A DNA stretch of 36,947 bases, from contig JAILON010000161.1 of NCBI GenBank assembly GCA_024690865.1, forward strand, positions 1 through 36,947. The letters are read 5' to 3'. The notes under the pieces are model-generated. The model was not told where the DNA came from. It saw only the letters and a list, made by a program, of their open reading frames with translations, and did no database searches. The DNA comes from Treponema sp. GTDB lineage: Bacteria > Spirochaetota > Spirochaetia > Treponematales > Treponemataceae. Below, piece by piece: positions 16,072 through 25,813 of this stretch (positions are counted from its first letter, which is position 1; the number at the start of each line of letters is the position of its first letter). Position numbers and translations under genes: made by a program.

Positions 16072-17019
16072 TTATTGTATGGCTTTTAATATCCCATTAT
16101 CAAAATACAAATAATTATCAGAATAAACCCACTGCTCGCTTGTCCCATATTTATTTGTAGTTCTATTTATATCTTTTGGCTTTCCCCATGACAATTCGCA
16201 TTCCTCTCTTGTCATTCCTAAATTTACCTTGCCTTCCAAGATAGATTGACAATGTTTCTCGCCATATTTCGTTTTTAAAGAGTTGACTTCATCTTCGGTA
16301 AAGATGAAATAGTTTCCTTTCAACTGTTTAACACCAAGAGCCACTTCTTGGCCTAGTGAGTTTTGCAAGATTAACGCAAGCGTATAAAACTCTTGCTCAA
16401 CCGAAACATCAACACACGTCCATATATTTCCAGCTTCAACCTCTTTTGCTATTTCTCCGGTATTCAAATCCTTCATTGGCTCTTTCGAAGAAATCCAGTT
16501 TCTACCGCGAACAACAAATTTCTTCCCAATATACTCTTCTTTCAAGAATTCAAAATGCTTGACAGCAATAAAAGGAAATTGAAATTCATATCTATAGTCA
16601 TAATCAAAATACCAAATTTCCTTCGTTTCTTTTTCTTTCAGCTTTAAGAAAGTGTGTGCTTTACGATTAATTTCATAATCAAATACATCTTCAACAACAA
16701 AATACTTTTCTGCTAAAGCGTCATAGTCTGCATATTCAGTTAATGTTCGCTTCAAGTAATTTTTATAATTCTTTGTAAAATTTTCATACCCATGCTTTCT
16801 TAACGATTCTGTCTTTCCCTTTACATATAAAGTTTCTCCTATATAACGATTCGCATTTTCTGTTAGAAAATTTACTGATCCATCATATTTTTCAGAGGAC
16901 TTTTCACTCATCTGTGTATTCGAAGTATTTTTAGTTTTTTTCACTTCCCGCGTTGTTATTTGCGAATAAGCACTTGCATAAACAATTAAAAACAAAAAAC
17001 TAAGAACAATCTTCTTCAT
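16072..17019 (-). CDS. Secreted protein with C-terminal BamE/SmpA-like segment (315 aa)
   Basis: A signal peptide (MKKIVLSFLFLIVYASAYSQ) sends it to the envelope. The middle region has no fold I recognise; it contains two similar stretches beginning NRYIGETLYVKG and EYIGKKFVVRG, suggesting an internal duplication. The last 50 residues, LGMTREECELSWGKPKDINR then EQWVYSDNYLYFDNGILKAIQ, match the pattern of SmpA/OmlA (BamE-like) domains. ATG 17019 is placed 6 bases after GGAG; the ATG at 17025 abuts that site directly. Base composition is strongly AT-rich compared with flanking genes, so it is probably acquired. Function is unknown. Confidence 0.75.
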   Translation of the reverse strand: MKKIVLSFLFLIVYASAYSQITTREVKKTKNTSNTQMSEKSSEKYDGSVNFLTENANRYIGETLYVKGKTESLRKHGYENFTKNYKNYLKRTLTEYADYDALAEKYFVVEDVFDYEINRKAHTFLKLKEKETKEIWYFDYDYRYEFQFPFIAVKHFEFLKEEYIGKKFVVRGRNWISSKEPMKDLNTGEIAKEVEAGNIWTCVDVSVEQEFYTLALILQNSLGQEVALGVKQLKGNYFIFTEDEVNSLKTKYGEKHCQSILEGKVNLGMTREECELSWGKPKDINRTTNKYGTSEQWVYSDNYLYFDNGILKAIQ

Positions 17020-17122
17020 AACCATCTCCTCAAAATCTGTTTATATATTTTTTGCCAAGGTTATTTCTTTCTCCTTCCTCTTCCTCCCCCATAACGGGGG
17101 GAGGAGGGTTGCCGTATCCCGG

Positions 17123-18700
17123 CTAGAACTTCGCCTTGCGGAGGCGGACTTTCTCAACGTCCTCGCTGAACAGCTCGCGGAGGTCGTTCAGTCCCAGCGC
17201 CATCAGGGCCATGCGGTCTATGCCGATGCCCCAGGCCAGTACCGGGACGTGCACGCCCATCGCCTCGGTAACTTCCGGGCGGAAGATGCCCGAGCCGCCG
17301 AGCTCGAACCAGCCCAGCTTGGGGTGCTTGATGTGCACTTCGATGGAAGGCTCGGTGAAGGGGAAGTAGCCCGGCACGTACTTGACCTCGCTCGCTCCGG
17401 CAATCTCCACGGCGAACATCCTGAGGATGCCCAAGAGCGTGCGCAGGTTCACGTCCTCGCCCAGGACGATTCCCTCGGTCTGGTAGAAGTCGCTCAGGTG
17501 GGTCGCGTCAACCTTGTCGTAGCGGAAGCAGCGGGCGATTCCGAAGTACTTGCCCGGCACCTTGGCCTTGTGCAGCTGGTGGGCGGAAAGCACCGTACCC
17601 TGGCTGCGCATGATGAGGCGGCGGGTGAACTCGGTGTCGAACTGGTAGTTCCAGCCGCGGCTGCCGGTGTTGCCGCCGTTCTCGTGGACGGCGCGGACTG
17701 CGGAAAGATATGGCTCCTCGATGGACTTGGCGTGGGTCGGGGTCTTGATGCGGTACACGTCGTGGATGTCGCGGGCTGCGTGGAACTGGGGCATGAAGAG
17801 CGCGTCGCCGTTCCAGAACTCGGTCTCGACGAGCGGCCCGTCGAACTCCTCGAATCCGAGCGAGCACATCTTGTCCTTGACGGACTCAAGGAAGTCCACG
17901 TAGGGGTTGGTGCGGCCCGGTATGATGCGGGCAGGGGGGACGGAGATGTTGTAAGCGCGGAATGTACCCTTCTTCCATTCACCGGAAGAAAGCATTGCGC
18001 TGGTAATCTCGCCGAACTCCTCGCCCGTGACCCCGGCTTCCTTGAGCGCCCTGCTGACGGCGGCGGCATCGGGGAGCAGGCGGTAGGTCACGGTCTCGCG
18101 CTCGACGGTCTTGAATGCCGTGTCGCTCACCCCCCGCTTCTTGGTCATCGTGGAGATGTCAGCAAGCTCATCCTTGGAAAGAGATGCCGCGTCGAGCGCG
18201 CCGTCAAGCCCGCCCGCCTGCGACTTCTCGGCCTTGGCGATGAGGGCCTTGGCGCGGGCAATCCGCTCCGGGACGGCGGCCCCGGTGTACTCGGCCTTCT
18301 TGTCCGCGGTCATGCGGAGCACGCCCTCTTTGCTGAGGGGGCCGAACGCGGATCCCACGTCCTTGTTCTCAAGTCCCAGCGCAGAGGCAATCTCGGGCAG
18401 GGCCTTGGGGCCGCTGTCCTTCAGGAAGGTGATTATCCGCTCTTCCGCGCTGCCGTTTTTGGCGATGGCGCGGCCGTAGTCGGTAAGCTCGTAGTAGGTG
18501 TGGGCGGTGCGGCCTGTCTCCTTGAGCAGGTTCTTGCCGGACAGCCAGCTGAAGGCCTGGTTGCAGTGGCCTTCCTTGTAGGAAAGCTCCTTCTGGAGCT
18601 TCTCGCCGGTCAGCTCGTCGTTCGCGGTATAGTTCAGCAGCACCTTGGTCTCAAGGGGGTGCAGGTTCTTTATAAGCGTCTTGATGTCTGCGTCAGTCAT
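17123..18700 (-). CDS. pheS: Phenylalanyl-tRNA synthetase alpha subunit, archaeal/eukaryal type (525 aa)
   Basis: Charges tRNA-Phe with phenylalanine as part of an alpha2beta2 enzyme. At 525 residues it is far longer than the usual bacterial PheS (about 330) because it starts with winged-helix DNA/tRNA-binding domains of the archaeal/eukaryal form (LHPLETKVLLNYTANDEL onward). The catalytic core shows class II motifs: FMPQFHAARDIHDVYRI, the TEFTRRLIMRSQGTVLSAHQ region, WFELGGSGIFRPEVTEAMGV, and motif 3 VLAWGIGIDRMALMALGL. Spirochaetes are known for this type of enzyme. The partner pheT is not next to it in this window. The predicted -10 box lies 8 bases before ATG 18700, so the mRNA is probably leaderless. 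Confidence 0.96.
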   Translation of the reverse strand: MTDADIKTLIKNLHPLETKVLLNYTANDELTGEKLQKELSYKEGHCNQAFSWLSGKNLLKETGRTAHTYYELTDYGRAIAKNGSAEERIITFLKDSGPKALPEIASALGLENKDVGSAFGPLSKEGVLRMTADKKAEYTGAAVPERIARAKALIAKAEKSQAGGLDGALDAASLSKDELADISTMTKKRGVSDTAFKTVERETVTYRLLPDAAAVSRALKEAGVTGEEFGEITSAMLSSGEWKKGTFRAYNISVPPARIIPGRTNPYVDFLESVKDKMCSLGFEEFDGPLVETEFWNGDALFMPQFHAARDIHDVYRIKTPTHAKSIEEPYLSAVRAVHENGGNTGSRGWNYQFDTEFTRRLIMRSQGTVLSAHQLHKAKVPGKYFGIARCFRYDKVDATHLSDFYQTEGIVLGEDVNLRTLLGILRMFAVEIAGASEVKYVPGYFPFTEPSIEVHIKHPKLGWFELGGSGIFRPEVTEAMGVHVPVLAWGIGIDRMALMALGLNDLRELFSEDVEKVRLRKAKF

Positions 18701-18708
18701 AGCATTAG

Positions 18709-18737
18709 ATACTAGCAGATTGGCGGGCTTTAATCAA
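18709..18737 (-). promoter_or_regulatory. Promoter predicted to give a leaderless pheS mRNA
   Basis: On the minus strand TTGATT (18737-18732), a 17-base spacer and TAGTAT (18714-18709), followed by 8 bases and the ATG. No ribosome binding site is present. Confidence 0.6.
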
Positions 18738-18803
18738 TCAGATGGAGTCAGACGGCTACTCCACATCCAATGCGATTCGGAGAAAGGAACAAATCGCCCC
18801 GTT

Positions 18804-19040
18804 TCACTCATCACCCCACATATCCGCCTGGAAATCAAGGTTCTCTTCGGATTCTTCATTCAAAGCTCCGGCATGGGCGTTTATCAGGGCGAAATCACGC
18901 TCATTGCGGGCCCGGCGTTCGGAGCCTTCATCCGGCTGCTGGGAAATGAACCGTGCGAACTGGATTACCGTCCTGATTTTGCTCTCCGGCATAAGGCTGA
19001 TGAGGCTCATGGCTTCGTCTTTCAGTGCCGCTGACTGCAT
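18804..19040 (-). CDS. Small antitoxin-like protein, orphan (78 aa)
   Basis: A helical N-terminal part (ALKDEAMSLISLMPESKI, then QFARFIS) resembles the DUF2281-like start of the other small protein at 14886-15125. The acidic C-terminal tail INAHAGALNEESEENLDF is of a kind often seen in small antitoxins that precede toxin genes. Here no toxin gene follows; pheS is the next gene on the strand. A very strong ribosome binding site (AAAGGAGGT) and a good promoter suggest the gene is active. It may be an orphan antitoxin left after toxin loss, or a solitary regulator. Confidence 0.65.
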   Translation of the reverse strand: MQSAALKDEAMSLISLMPESKIRTVIQFARFISQQPDEGSERRARNERDFALINAHAGALNEESEENLDFQADMWGDE

Positions 19041-19062
19041 ACAGACCTCCTTTATTCAATTT

Positions 19063-19092
19063 ATTATATCATACTTCCACGAAAACCGGCAA
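19063..19092 (-). promoter_or_regulatory. Promoter of antitoxin-like gene
   Basis: Minus-strand TTGCCG (19092-19087), 18-base spacer and perfect TATAAT (19068-19063), about 22 bases before ATG 19040. It is back to back with the promoter of the DUF5718 gene, 13 bases away. Confidence 0.6.
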
Positions 19093-19105
19093 CTTTCTTC
19101 CCGCC

Positions 19106-19135
19106 TTGATACATGCGGAGGCTTTCCGCTATAAT
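19106..19135 (+). promoter_or_regulatory. Promoter of DUF5718 gene
   Basis: TTGATA (19106-19111), 18-base spacer and perfect TATAAT (19130-19135). ATG 19146 is 10 bases further on, so the leader would be only a few bases; a GGAG lies 2 bases from the ATG. Confidence 0.65.
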
Positions 19136-19145
19136 CGACGGAGCT

Positions 19146-20198
19146 ATGACGGAACTTGACTTTACGACCATCCCCGCGTTCGGCGTGGCGGGGAACTTTA
19201 CCGGGCACCTGGAGCAGGCAGGCGAGGCGGCGGACTTCGCAAACGTGAAGACGGCGGAGGCGGCAGCCCCCAAAGCCCTCTTCCCCACCTATATACCGGC
19301 TCCAGGCGGGGCTGCCGTTGGCGGCCAGGGAGATGGCGGCGATCACGATGCCTCCGCTGACACTGCCAGCCCTGCCCACGATAGTGTCCCCGCGTTCCTG
19401 CGCGTGTTCCCCTTCGACAGCAGGACGATTATCTTCCCCAAAGGGGAGGAGAAATTGCAGATAGAGCCTGAGTGCGCCATCGTCTTTGACGTGGAATGGA
19501 AGGACGGACTCGTCGCATCCCTCTCGCCCGTCTGCTTCGGGGCTTCCAACGACTGCTCCATCCGCAAGGCCGGCGCGAGGAAGATAAGCGAGAAGAAGAA
19601 CTGGGGGCCGTGCAGCAAGGGCTTCTCGGCACACACGATACCGCTCTCCTCGTTCAGCAAGGGCTGCGCCCTGGACGGCTACCGCATTGCGAGCTTCCTT
19701 ATCCGGGAAGGCAAGGCCTTCCCCTACGGCGAGGACAGCCCGGTGGCAGGCTACAGCTACATCTGGGAAAAGCTGACCGGCTGGATTATTGACCGGCTGA
19801 ACAATCAGAAGGACGAAGGGCCCGCCGAGGACGTGCACAGCTACCTGACGGCCACGGCATCATCCGACGGAACCGCACCGTCCGGCAAACAAGACGGCCC
19901 ATCGCATGACCGCACGCCAGCCCCCCTGCCCGCCCGCATCCTCGTCTCCATCGGGGCAACCCGCTACACCGACTACGGCGAGCACAACTTCTTGCGCGAC
20001 GGGGACGTGGCCGCCGTCGTCCTGTACCCGGAGGCCTCCTACAGCCCCGGCGACATCCTCCGCATGGTGGAGGCGGGCGGGACGGGCAGCCCAGCAGACG
20101 GTCCAGACAGCCCGAATATTCCGGTGAACAAACTGAACAGTCCGGACACCCCAGCCAACGCCGACATCTCCATCCTCTGGCAGACGGTGCGGGCGTAG
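19146..20198 (+). CDS. DUF5718 family protein with low-complexity insertions (350 aa)
   Basis: Matches my recollection of the DUF5718 family: it opens with FGVAGNFTGHLEQAGEAADF, continues with NVKTAEAAAPKALFP, contains LQIEPECAIVFDVEW and the signature NDCSIRKAGARKISEKKNWG, then GYSYIWEKLTGWI and SIGATRYTDYGEHNFL. No function is established for the family; the EPE-type segment and overall size recall fumarylacetoacetate-hydrolase-like folds, but that is only a suggestion. Three Gly/Ser/Pro/Asp-rich stretches interrupt conserved blocks, near residues 52-72, 240-258 and 315-338, and look like insertions. ATG 19146 is used; an ATG at 19113 lies within the promoter. Confidence 0.8.
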   Translation: MTELDFTTIPAFGVAGNFTGHLEQAGEAADFANVKTAEAAAPKALFPTYIPAPGGAAVGGQGDGGDHDASADTASPAHDSVPAFLRVFPFDSRTIIFPKGEEKLQIEPECAIVFDVEWKDGLVASLSPVCFGASNDCSIRKAGARKISEKKNWGPCSKGFSAHTIPLSSFSKGCALDGYRIASFLIREGKAFPYGEDSPVAGYSYIWEKLTGWIIDRLNNQKDEGPAEDVHSYLTATASSDGTAPSGKQDGPSHDRTPAPLPARILVSIGATRYTDYGEHNFLRDGDVAAVVLYPEASYSPGDILRMVEAGGTGSPADGPDSPNIPVNKLNSPDTPANADISILWQTVRA

Positions 20199-20226
20199 GC
20201 CGGCTCGGAGATACAGCCCCATCAGG

Positions 20227-20252
20227 AAAAACAGCCCCGTGAAGACACGGGG
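20227..20252 (-). terminator. Terminator of hybrid kinase operon
   Basis: CCCCGTG/CACGGGG with a 4-base loop (20235-20252), followed on the minus strand by a TTTTT run (20231-20227). An outer pair GGCTCGG/CCGAGCC (20202-20208 with 20268-20274) encloses it. It lies between convergent genes. Confidence 0.6.
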
Positions 20253-20287
20253 GCCGTCCCGCCCGCCCCGAGCCACCCCGCCGCCAC

Positions 20288-22519
<2,232 letters not shown>

Positions 22520-22531
22520 CAGCACCTGCCT

Positions 22532-23734
22532 TTACAATGCCAGAATGGTGAACGTGAAGTTGTGGTACAGGTTGTACTCCGTACCCGTCACGTTGCCGGC
22601 GGCAGGACAATACTCGCCAAAGGAGTACATGCCGAGCAGCGATATGGACGGCGGAATCCGGTTCTGGAGCGCCTGGGCTTCGGCCCTCGTGTTGCTCGCA
22701 AGTGCCAGGAAGCGGGCGCAGCAGCTGGTGCAGAGCATCGTGCGGCATTCCTGCCCGGACTCCTTCAGCCGCTCCAGCATTTTGTCCGCAGCATCTTCAA
22801 TGGAATGCTGTACGTCGTCGCGGCTGATGATGCCGATGCCGAGTACGGAATCCTTGGGAATGACGCCCAGGAAGGAACCGCTGCCGTTTTCATGGTTCAG
22901 GACGGAAAGGGTCCTGGCGGACTGGACGCTGTCGCCGTTTTCCTTGCGGACGGTCACGACGAAGGGAGAAAGCAGGTAGTCAGCCATGACGTTCGTCTTT
23001 TCGCTCACCATGTTTTCCCGCCTGAGCGTGTCGATGAAGGTGTCGTTCCCCAGGCGGAAGACCTGGTTTCCCTGCGCTTCCGTAACTTCGTAGGCGAACT
23101 CGCTCTTGTTTTCGATTGAATTGACGCAGATGAAGCGGGGATTCACGTTTCCCGCCACGAGCGCCATGACCTGGCCCCGTTCTGAGGTCTGCCCGTTGTA
23201 GAAGAGCCTGAGGTTCTTGAAGTTAAAGCTGTCGGACGCAGCGGCTCCGTATACGGGAACGCCCCCGCTCAGGTCGTTCAGGATGTTCACGCGGTCGTCT
23301 CCGCCGACGTCATCTTCCTTGCTCACCAGCCCGCCGTAGGAGATGATGAGCTTTTCCTTTGAAGGAAGGTCAGCGGAAAGCTTCTTGTATGTGGCGGAAA
23401 CGGCTTCCCGGTAGTTGCCCATGTTCAGCTCGTCCGTCATGCCCACGGAAAACTCGCAGTCGTCGGCGGTCAGGATCAAGATGGATATGCCTATGTCGCA
23501 GTAACCTTCCTTGCCCAGAAACATGGACAGGGCGGTGCAGCCCATGATGGGGAACTTCCAACGCTCGGACAGAAGGGCGTACAGGCCGGGGAAATCGGTG
23601 TCTTCTTCTGCAAAGAGGATGGCCATCGAATTCTTCTTGAAGGTGAAAGATTCGGCCTGCTTGAAAAGTTCAGCGGTGGCCTCCTCCAGATCGTCAATCT
23701 CCTCGGTGTAAAGGGTTATCGAATCCAAGTGCAT
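22532..23734 (-). CDS. FIST domain sensory protein (400 aa)
   Basis: Contains FIST_N (about residues 30-220, with GCTALSMFLGKEGYCDIGI and VYGAAASDSFNFKN) and FIST_C (about 230-390, ending LGMYSFGEYCPAAG and YNLYHNFTFTILAL). FIST proteins are cytosolic sensors thought to bind small molecules such as amino acids, and they are often encoded next to kinases or cyclases. Here the gene starts a two-gene operon with the cytosolic hybrid kinase, which itself has no obvious input domain beyond PAS. A CTSCCAR cysteine cluster lies in FIST_C near residue 340. AAAGGAG precedes ATG 23734. The ligand is unknown. Confidence 0.9.
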   Translation of the reverse strand: MHLDSITLYTEEIDDLEEATAELFKQAESFTFKKNSMAILFAEEDTDFPGLYALLSERWKFPIMGCTALSMFLGKEGYCDIGISILILTADDCEFSVGMTDELNMGNYREAVSATYKKLSADLPSKEKLIISYGGLVSKEDDVGGDDRVNILNDLSGGVPVYGAAASDSFNFKNLRLFYNGQTSERGQVMALVAGNVNPRFICVNSIENKSEFAYEVTEAQGNQVFRLGNDTFIDTLRRENMVSEKTNVMADYLLSPFVVTVRKENGDSVQSARTLSVLNHENGSGSFLGVIPKDSVLGIGIISRDDVQHSIEDAADKMLERLKESGQECRTMLCTSCCARFLALASNTRAEAQALQNRIPPSISLLGMYSFGEYCPAAGNVTGTEYNLYHNFTFTILAL

Positions 23735-23748
23735 TTCTCCTTTATTCC

Positions 23749-23777
23749 ATTTTATAGTACAAAAAGGCCGTTTGCAA
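23749..23777 (-). promoter_or_regulatory. Promoter of FIST-kinase operon
   Basis: Minus-strand TTGCAA (23777-23772), 17-base spacer and TAAAAT (23754-23749), about 14 bases before ATG 23734. Confidence 0.6.
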
Positions 23778-23801
23778 ATTATTTCTTGTTATGGGAAGGC
23801 A

Positions 23802-23885
23802 GCCCCTGCCGCCGTGCCGGGGGCCCATCCACGTTGCCCCACATACCGCGCCGGGCCGATGGCCCCGAAACAGCCCGGGGCAACG
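23802..23885. other. GC-rich structured element in divergent intergenic region
   Basis: Within the 293-base gap between the FIST and lipoprotein genes, CGTTGCCCC (23832-23840) pairs perfectly with GGGGCAACG (23877-23885). Inside it GGGCC-GAT-GGCCC (23853-23865) forms a hairpin, and GCCCC/GGGGC (23802-23824) forms another just upstream. There is no T-run and no ORF. The rest of the gap holds only weak promoter-like boxes (TTCCCC 23914, CATTAT 23937) before the lipoprotein gene. Confidence 0.5.
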
Positions 23886-24027
23886 CCCAACACCGCGCCC
23901 GACCTGACGGGACTTCCCCCAAAAGCAAATATGTGGCATTATGACATCCGTATTTGACAAAAGAGGCAGTTTCAAAGCGCCCGCCCGTCTTTGTCGTGCC
24001 GGGCCTTGCACTGACTCAGGAGATTAT

Positions 24028-24846
24028 ATGAAGAAACTATGTGCATGCACCCTTGCGGCCCTCGTGCTGCTTGCGGGCTGCAAAAAGACGGAAGCCCCTG
24101 TGGCCATCCAGCAGACGGAAGTGCAGGAGACACCGGCACCGGCCCCTGCCCCCAAGGTGGAGATGATAAACTCCGTGATGATAGCCGGCGGTTACTGGCG
24201 GCTCACCGACGAGGACACGATGAAATGGGTGGAATACGCCGTGCCCGGCACCAGGGTGCAGGCATACGGCTCCACCGACCCGGCCTCCGGAGACAGGGCG
24301 GAGACAAAGCGGCAGGTCGTCCGCACGACGGACAACCAGAAGCGCGACTTCATCCACATCCAGTTTGACGGGCATGACTACTGGGCGCAGGACTATTCCA
24401 TTGTCGTGGACGCGACCCCGGCGGTCGTCGTGGGCAACAATGCCTACCTCTTCACGAAGCCCAGCCCCGACGCGATGGGCGACAAGAAGCTGGACGTCGG
24501 GACGGTCGTGGGGGTCCTGAACGACGGCGTGGACGCCGCTTCCAGCCCCTATGCGGACAAATACGTCAAGGCGAGCGCCTACGTGAATTCCCACCTGATC
24601 GAAGGCTCCTACCTCGCAAAGGATGCCGTCAGCATTACCGCCAAGACCCTGCTCGCCATGCAGATATACAACAAGCTGGCCGAAAAGGATTCCAAGGGCG
24701 AGTCCCTGCTGACCGATGCCGTCGCCCGCAAGGACTTGTTCGAAACGGCGCTGTCCTTCGAGCTGCCGGACACGATGCAGGATATGTTCCTGGAGCTGTT
24801 CCAGGCGGACTACCCCGGTGAATACCCGGAAGAATGGCAGAACTAG
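24028..24846 (+). CDS. Envelope lipoprotein, tandem paralogue of next gene (272 aa)
   Basis: A lipoprotein signal peptide (MKKLCACTLAALVLLAGC) with lipidation at Cys18, then a Pro/Ala-rich spacer. The mature part has two SH3-like repeats by appearance: a first block with VMIAGGYWRLTDED, VPGTRVQAYG and a HIQFDGHDYWAQDYSIV ending, and a second with PAVVVGNNAYLFTKPSPDAM and VGTVVGVLND. An alpha-helical C-terminal third follows. CAGGAG sits 7 bases before the ATG. Its neighbour 12 bases downstream has the same layout, so the pair probably arose by duplication and is co-transcribed. Function is unknown. Confidence 0.78.
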   Translation: MKKLCACTLAALVLLAGCKKTEAPVAIQQTEVQETPAPAPAPKVEMINSVMIAGGYWRLTDEDTMKWVEYAVPGTRVQAYGSTDPASGDRAETKRQVVRTTDNQKRDFIHIQFDGHDYWAQDYSIVVDATPAVVVGNNAYLFTKPSPDAMGDKKLDVGTVVGVLNDGVDAASSPYADKYVKASAYVNSHLIEGSYLAKDAVSITAKTLLAMQIYNKLAEKDSKGESLLTDAVARKDLFETALSFELPDTMQDMFLELFQADYPGEYPEEWQN

Positions 24847-24858
24847 AGGAGGCGGAGT

Positions 24859-25644
24859 ATGGCAATGAAAAAATATGCGGTTCTTTTGGGCATGCTGCTG
24901 GCCGGCGGGCTTGCGGCGTTCGCGGAAAGCGTCCCCGGCGTGTTCCTGCAGGAAGGCGGCTGGCTGTGGACGGAGCAGAAAGACGGAATCATGTCCGCCT
25001 CGGTGAAGATGAGCGAGGGGACGGCGATTACCGTGGAGACGAGCGGCGAGACTGACGCGTCCGGCAACCCGGTCGCGAAGATAAAGGAAGCGGAGTATGA
25101 CGGCTCCAAGGGCAAGACGCTGACCTTCGCCCAGGTGAAATACGACGGCAAGAGCTACTGGGCCATCTCGAACCGCTTCATCATGCAGAAAAAGCCCGCA
25201 GTCCTCCTGGAAGACTGCGCCATGTACAACACGAAGAGCCTTGCGGACGTGGTAAACGCACACCTGGATGCCGGTTCGGTCGTTGCGACGGGCAGCACCG
25301 TGACCGCCACCGGCGACATAGACATAACCGAGGTGAGCTACTTCTCCGAGCGCCAGTATGCCGTCCGCACGGTCTACGTCAAGTCGTCCAAGATAAGCAG
25401 CTCGCTGGACGACATCACCGCATTCAAGATTCTCGGCAACATCGCAAAGACCAGCGACCTGGACAAGAAGCAGGCTTTGTTCGAATCCGCCGAGGCACTC
25501 AACCTGTCGCCGAAGGTCCGCGAGGCCGTGCAGAAAGCCTGGGACGACACCTTTACCCCGGACGAAGCAGCCGAGCCCGCTGCCACCGAAGAAGCAGCAG
25601 GGTCCGACGCCCCCGCCGGACCAGACGCGCCTGACGGCCTCTGA
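24859..25644 (+). CDS. Secreted protein, tandem paralogue of preceding lipoprotein (261 aa)
   Basis: A signal peptide with a signal-peptidase I site (AGGLAAFAES) rather than a lipobox. The mature protein repeats the layout of the upstream lipoprotein: EGGWLWTEQKDG, then a VKYDGKSYWAISNRFIM block matching the neighbour's FDGHDYWAQDYSIV, then PAVLLEDCAMYNTKS and a helical C-terminal region. The last 25 residues are an Ala/Glu/Pro/Asp tail. A short GACGGCCTCTGA sequence covering the stop codon is repeated 43 bases downstream, so the tail region appears duplicated beyond the stop. GAGGAGGCGGAGT precedes ATG 24859; ATG 24865 is also possible. Confidence 0.75.
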   Translation: MAMKKYAVLLGMLLAGGLAAFAESVPGVFLQEGGWLWTEQKDGIMSASVKMSEGTAITVETSGETDASGNPVAKIKEAEYDGSKGKTLTFAQVKYDGKSYWAISNRFIMQKKPAVLLEDCAMYNTKSLADVVNAHLDAGSVVATGSTVTATGDIDITEVSYFSERQYAVRTVYVKSSKISSSLDDITAFKILGNIAKTSDLDKKQALFESAEALNLSPKVREAVQKAWDDTFTPDEAAEPAATEEAAGSDAPAGPDAPDGL

Positions 25645-25760
25645 CGGCACGGAACCCGGCGCACCCGCAGAACCCGACGGCCTCTGACGGCAGCCGCGGC
25701 CGGGGCACAAAGCCAAGCCCAGGCACGGAACGCCCCGGAAACCGATATAACACCAATGTA

Positions 25761-25793
25761 AAAATCCCCGGCCGCATGACCGGGGATTTTTTT
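25761..25793. terminator. Strong bidirectional terminator
   Basis: AAAATCCCCGG and CCGGGGATTTT form a perfect 11-bp stem with an 8-base loop (25761-25790), followed by more T. It separates the secreted-protein gene from the convergent icd gene. Confidence 0.93.
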
Positions 25794-25813
25794 GCCTGCC
25801 GTGGTCCGGGAAG

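Noticed and set aside
17083..17104. Terminator after pheS
   Set aside because: CCTCCCCC/GGGGGAGG forms a stem, but purine-rich sequence follows on the pheS strand, with no T-run.
25633..25687. Duplicated stop-codon region GACGGCCTCTGA as a programmed read-through signal
   Set aside because: The copies are 43 bases apart, so they are out of frame; a simple local duplication explains it.
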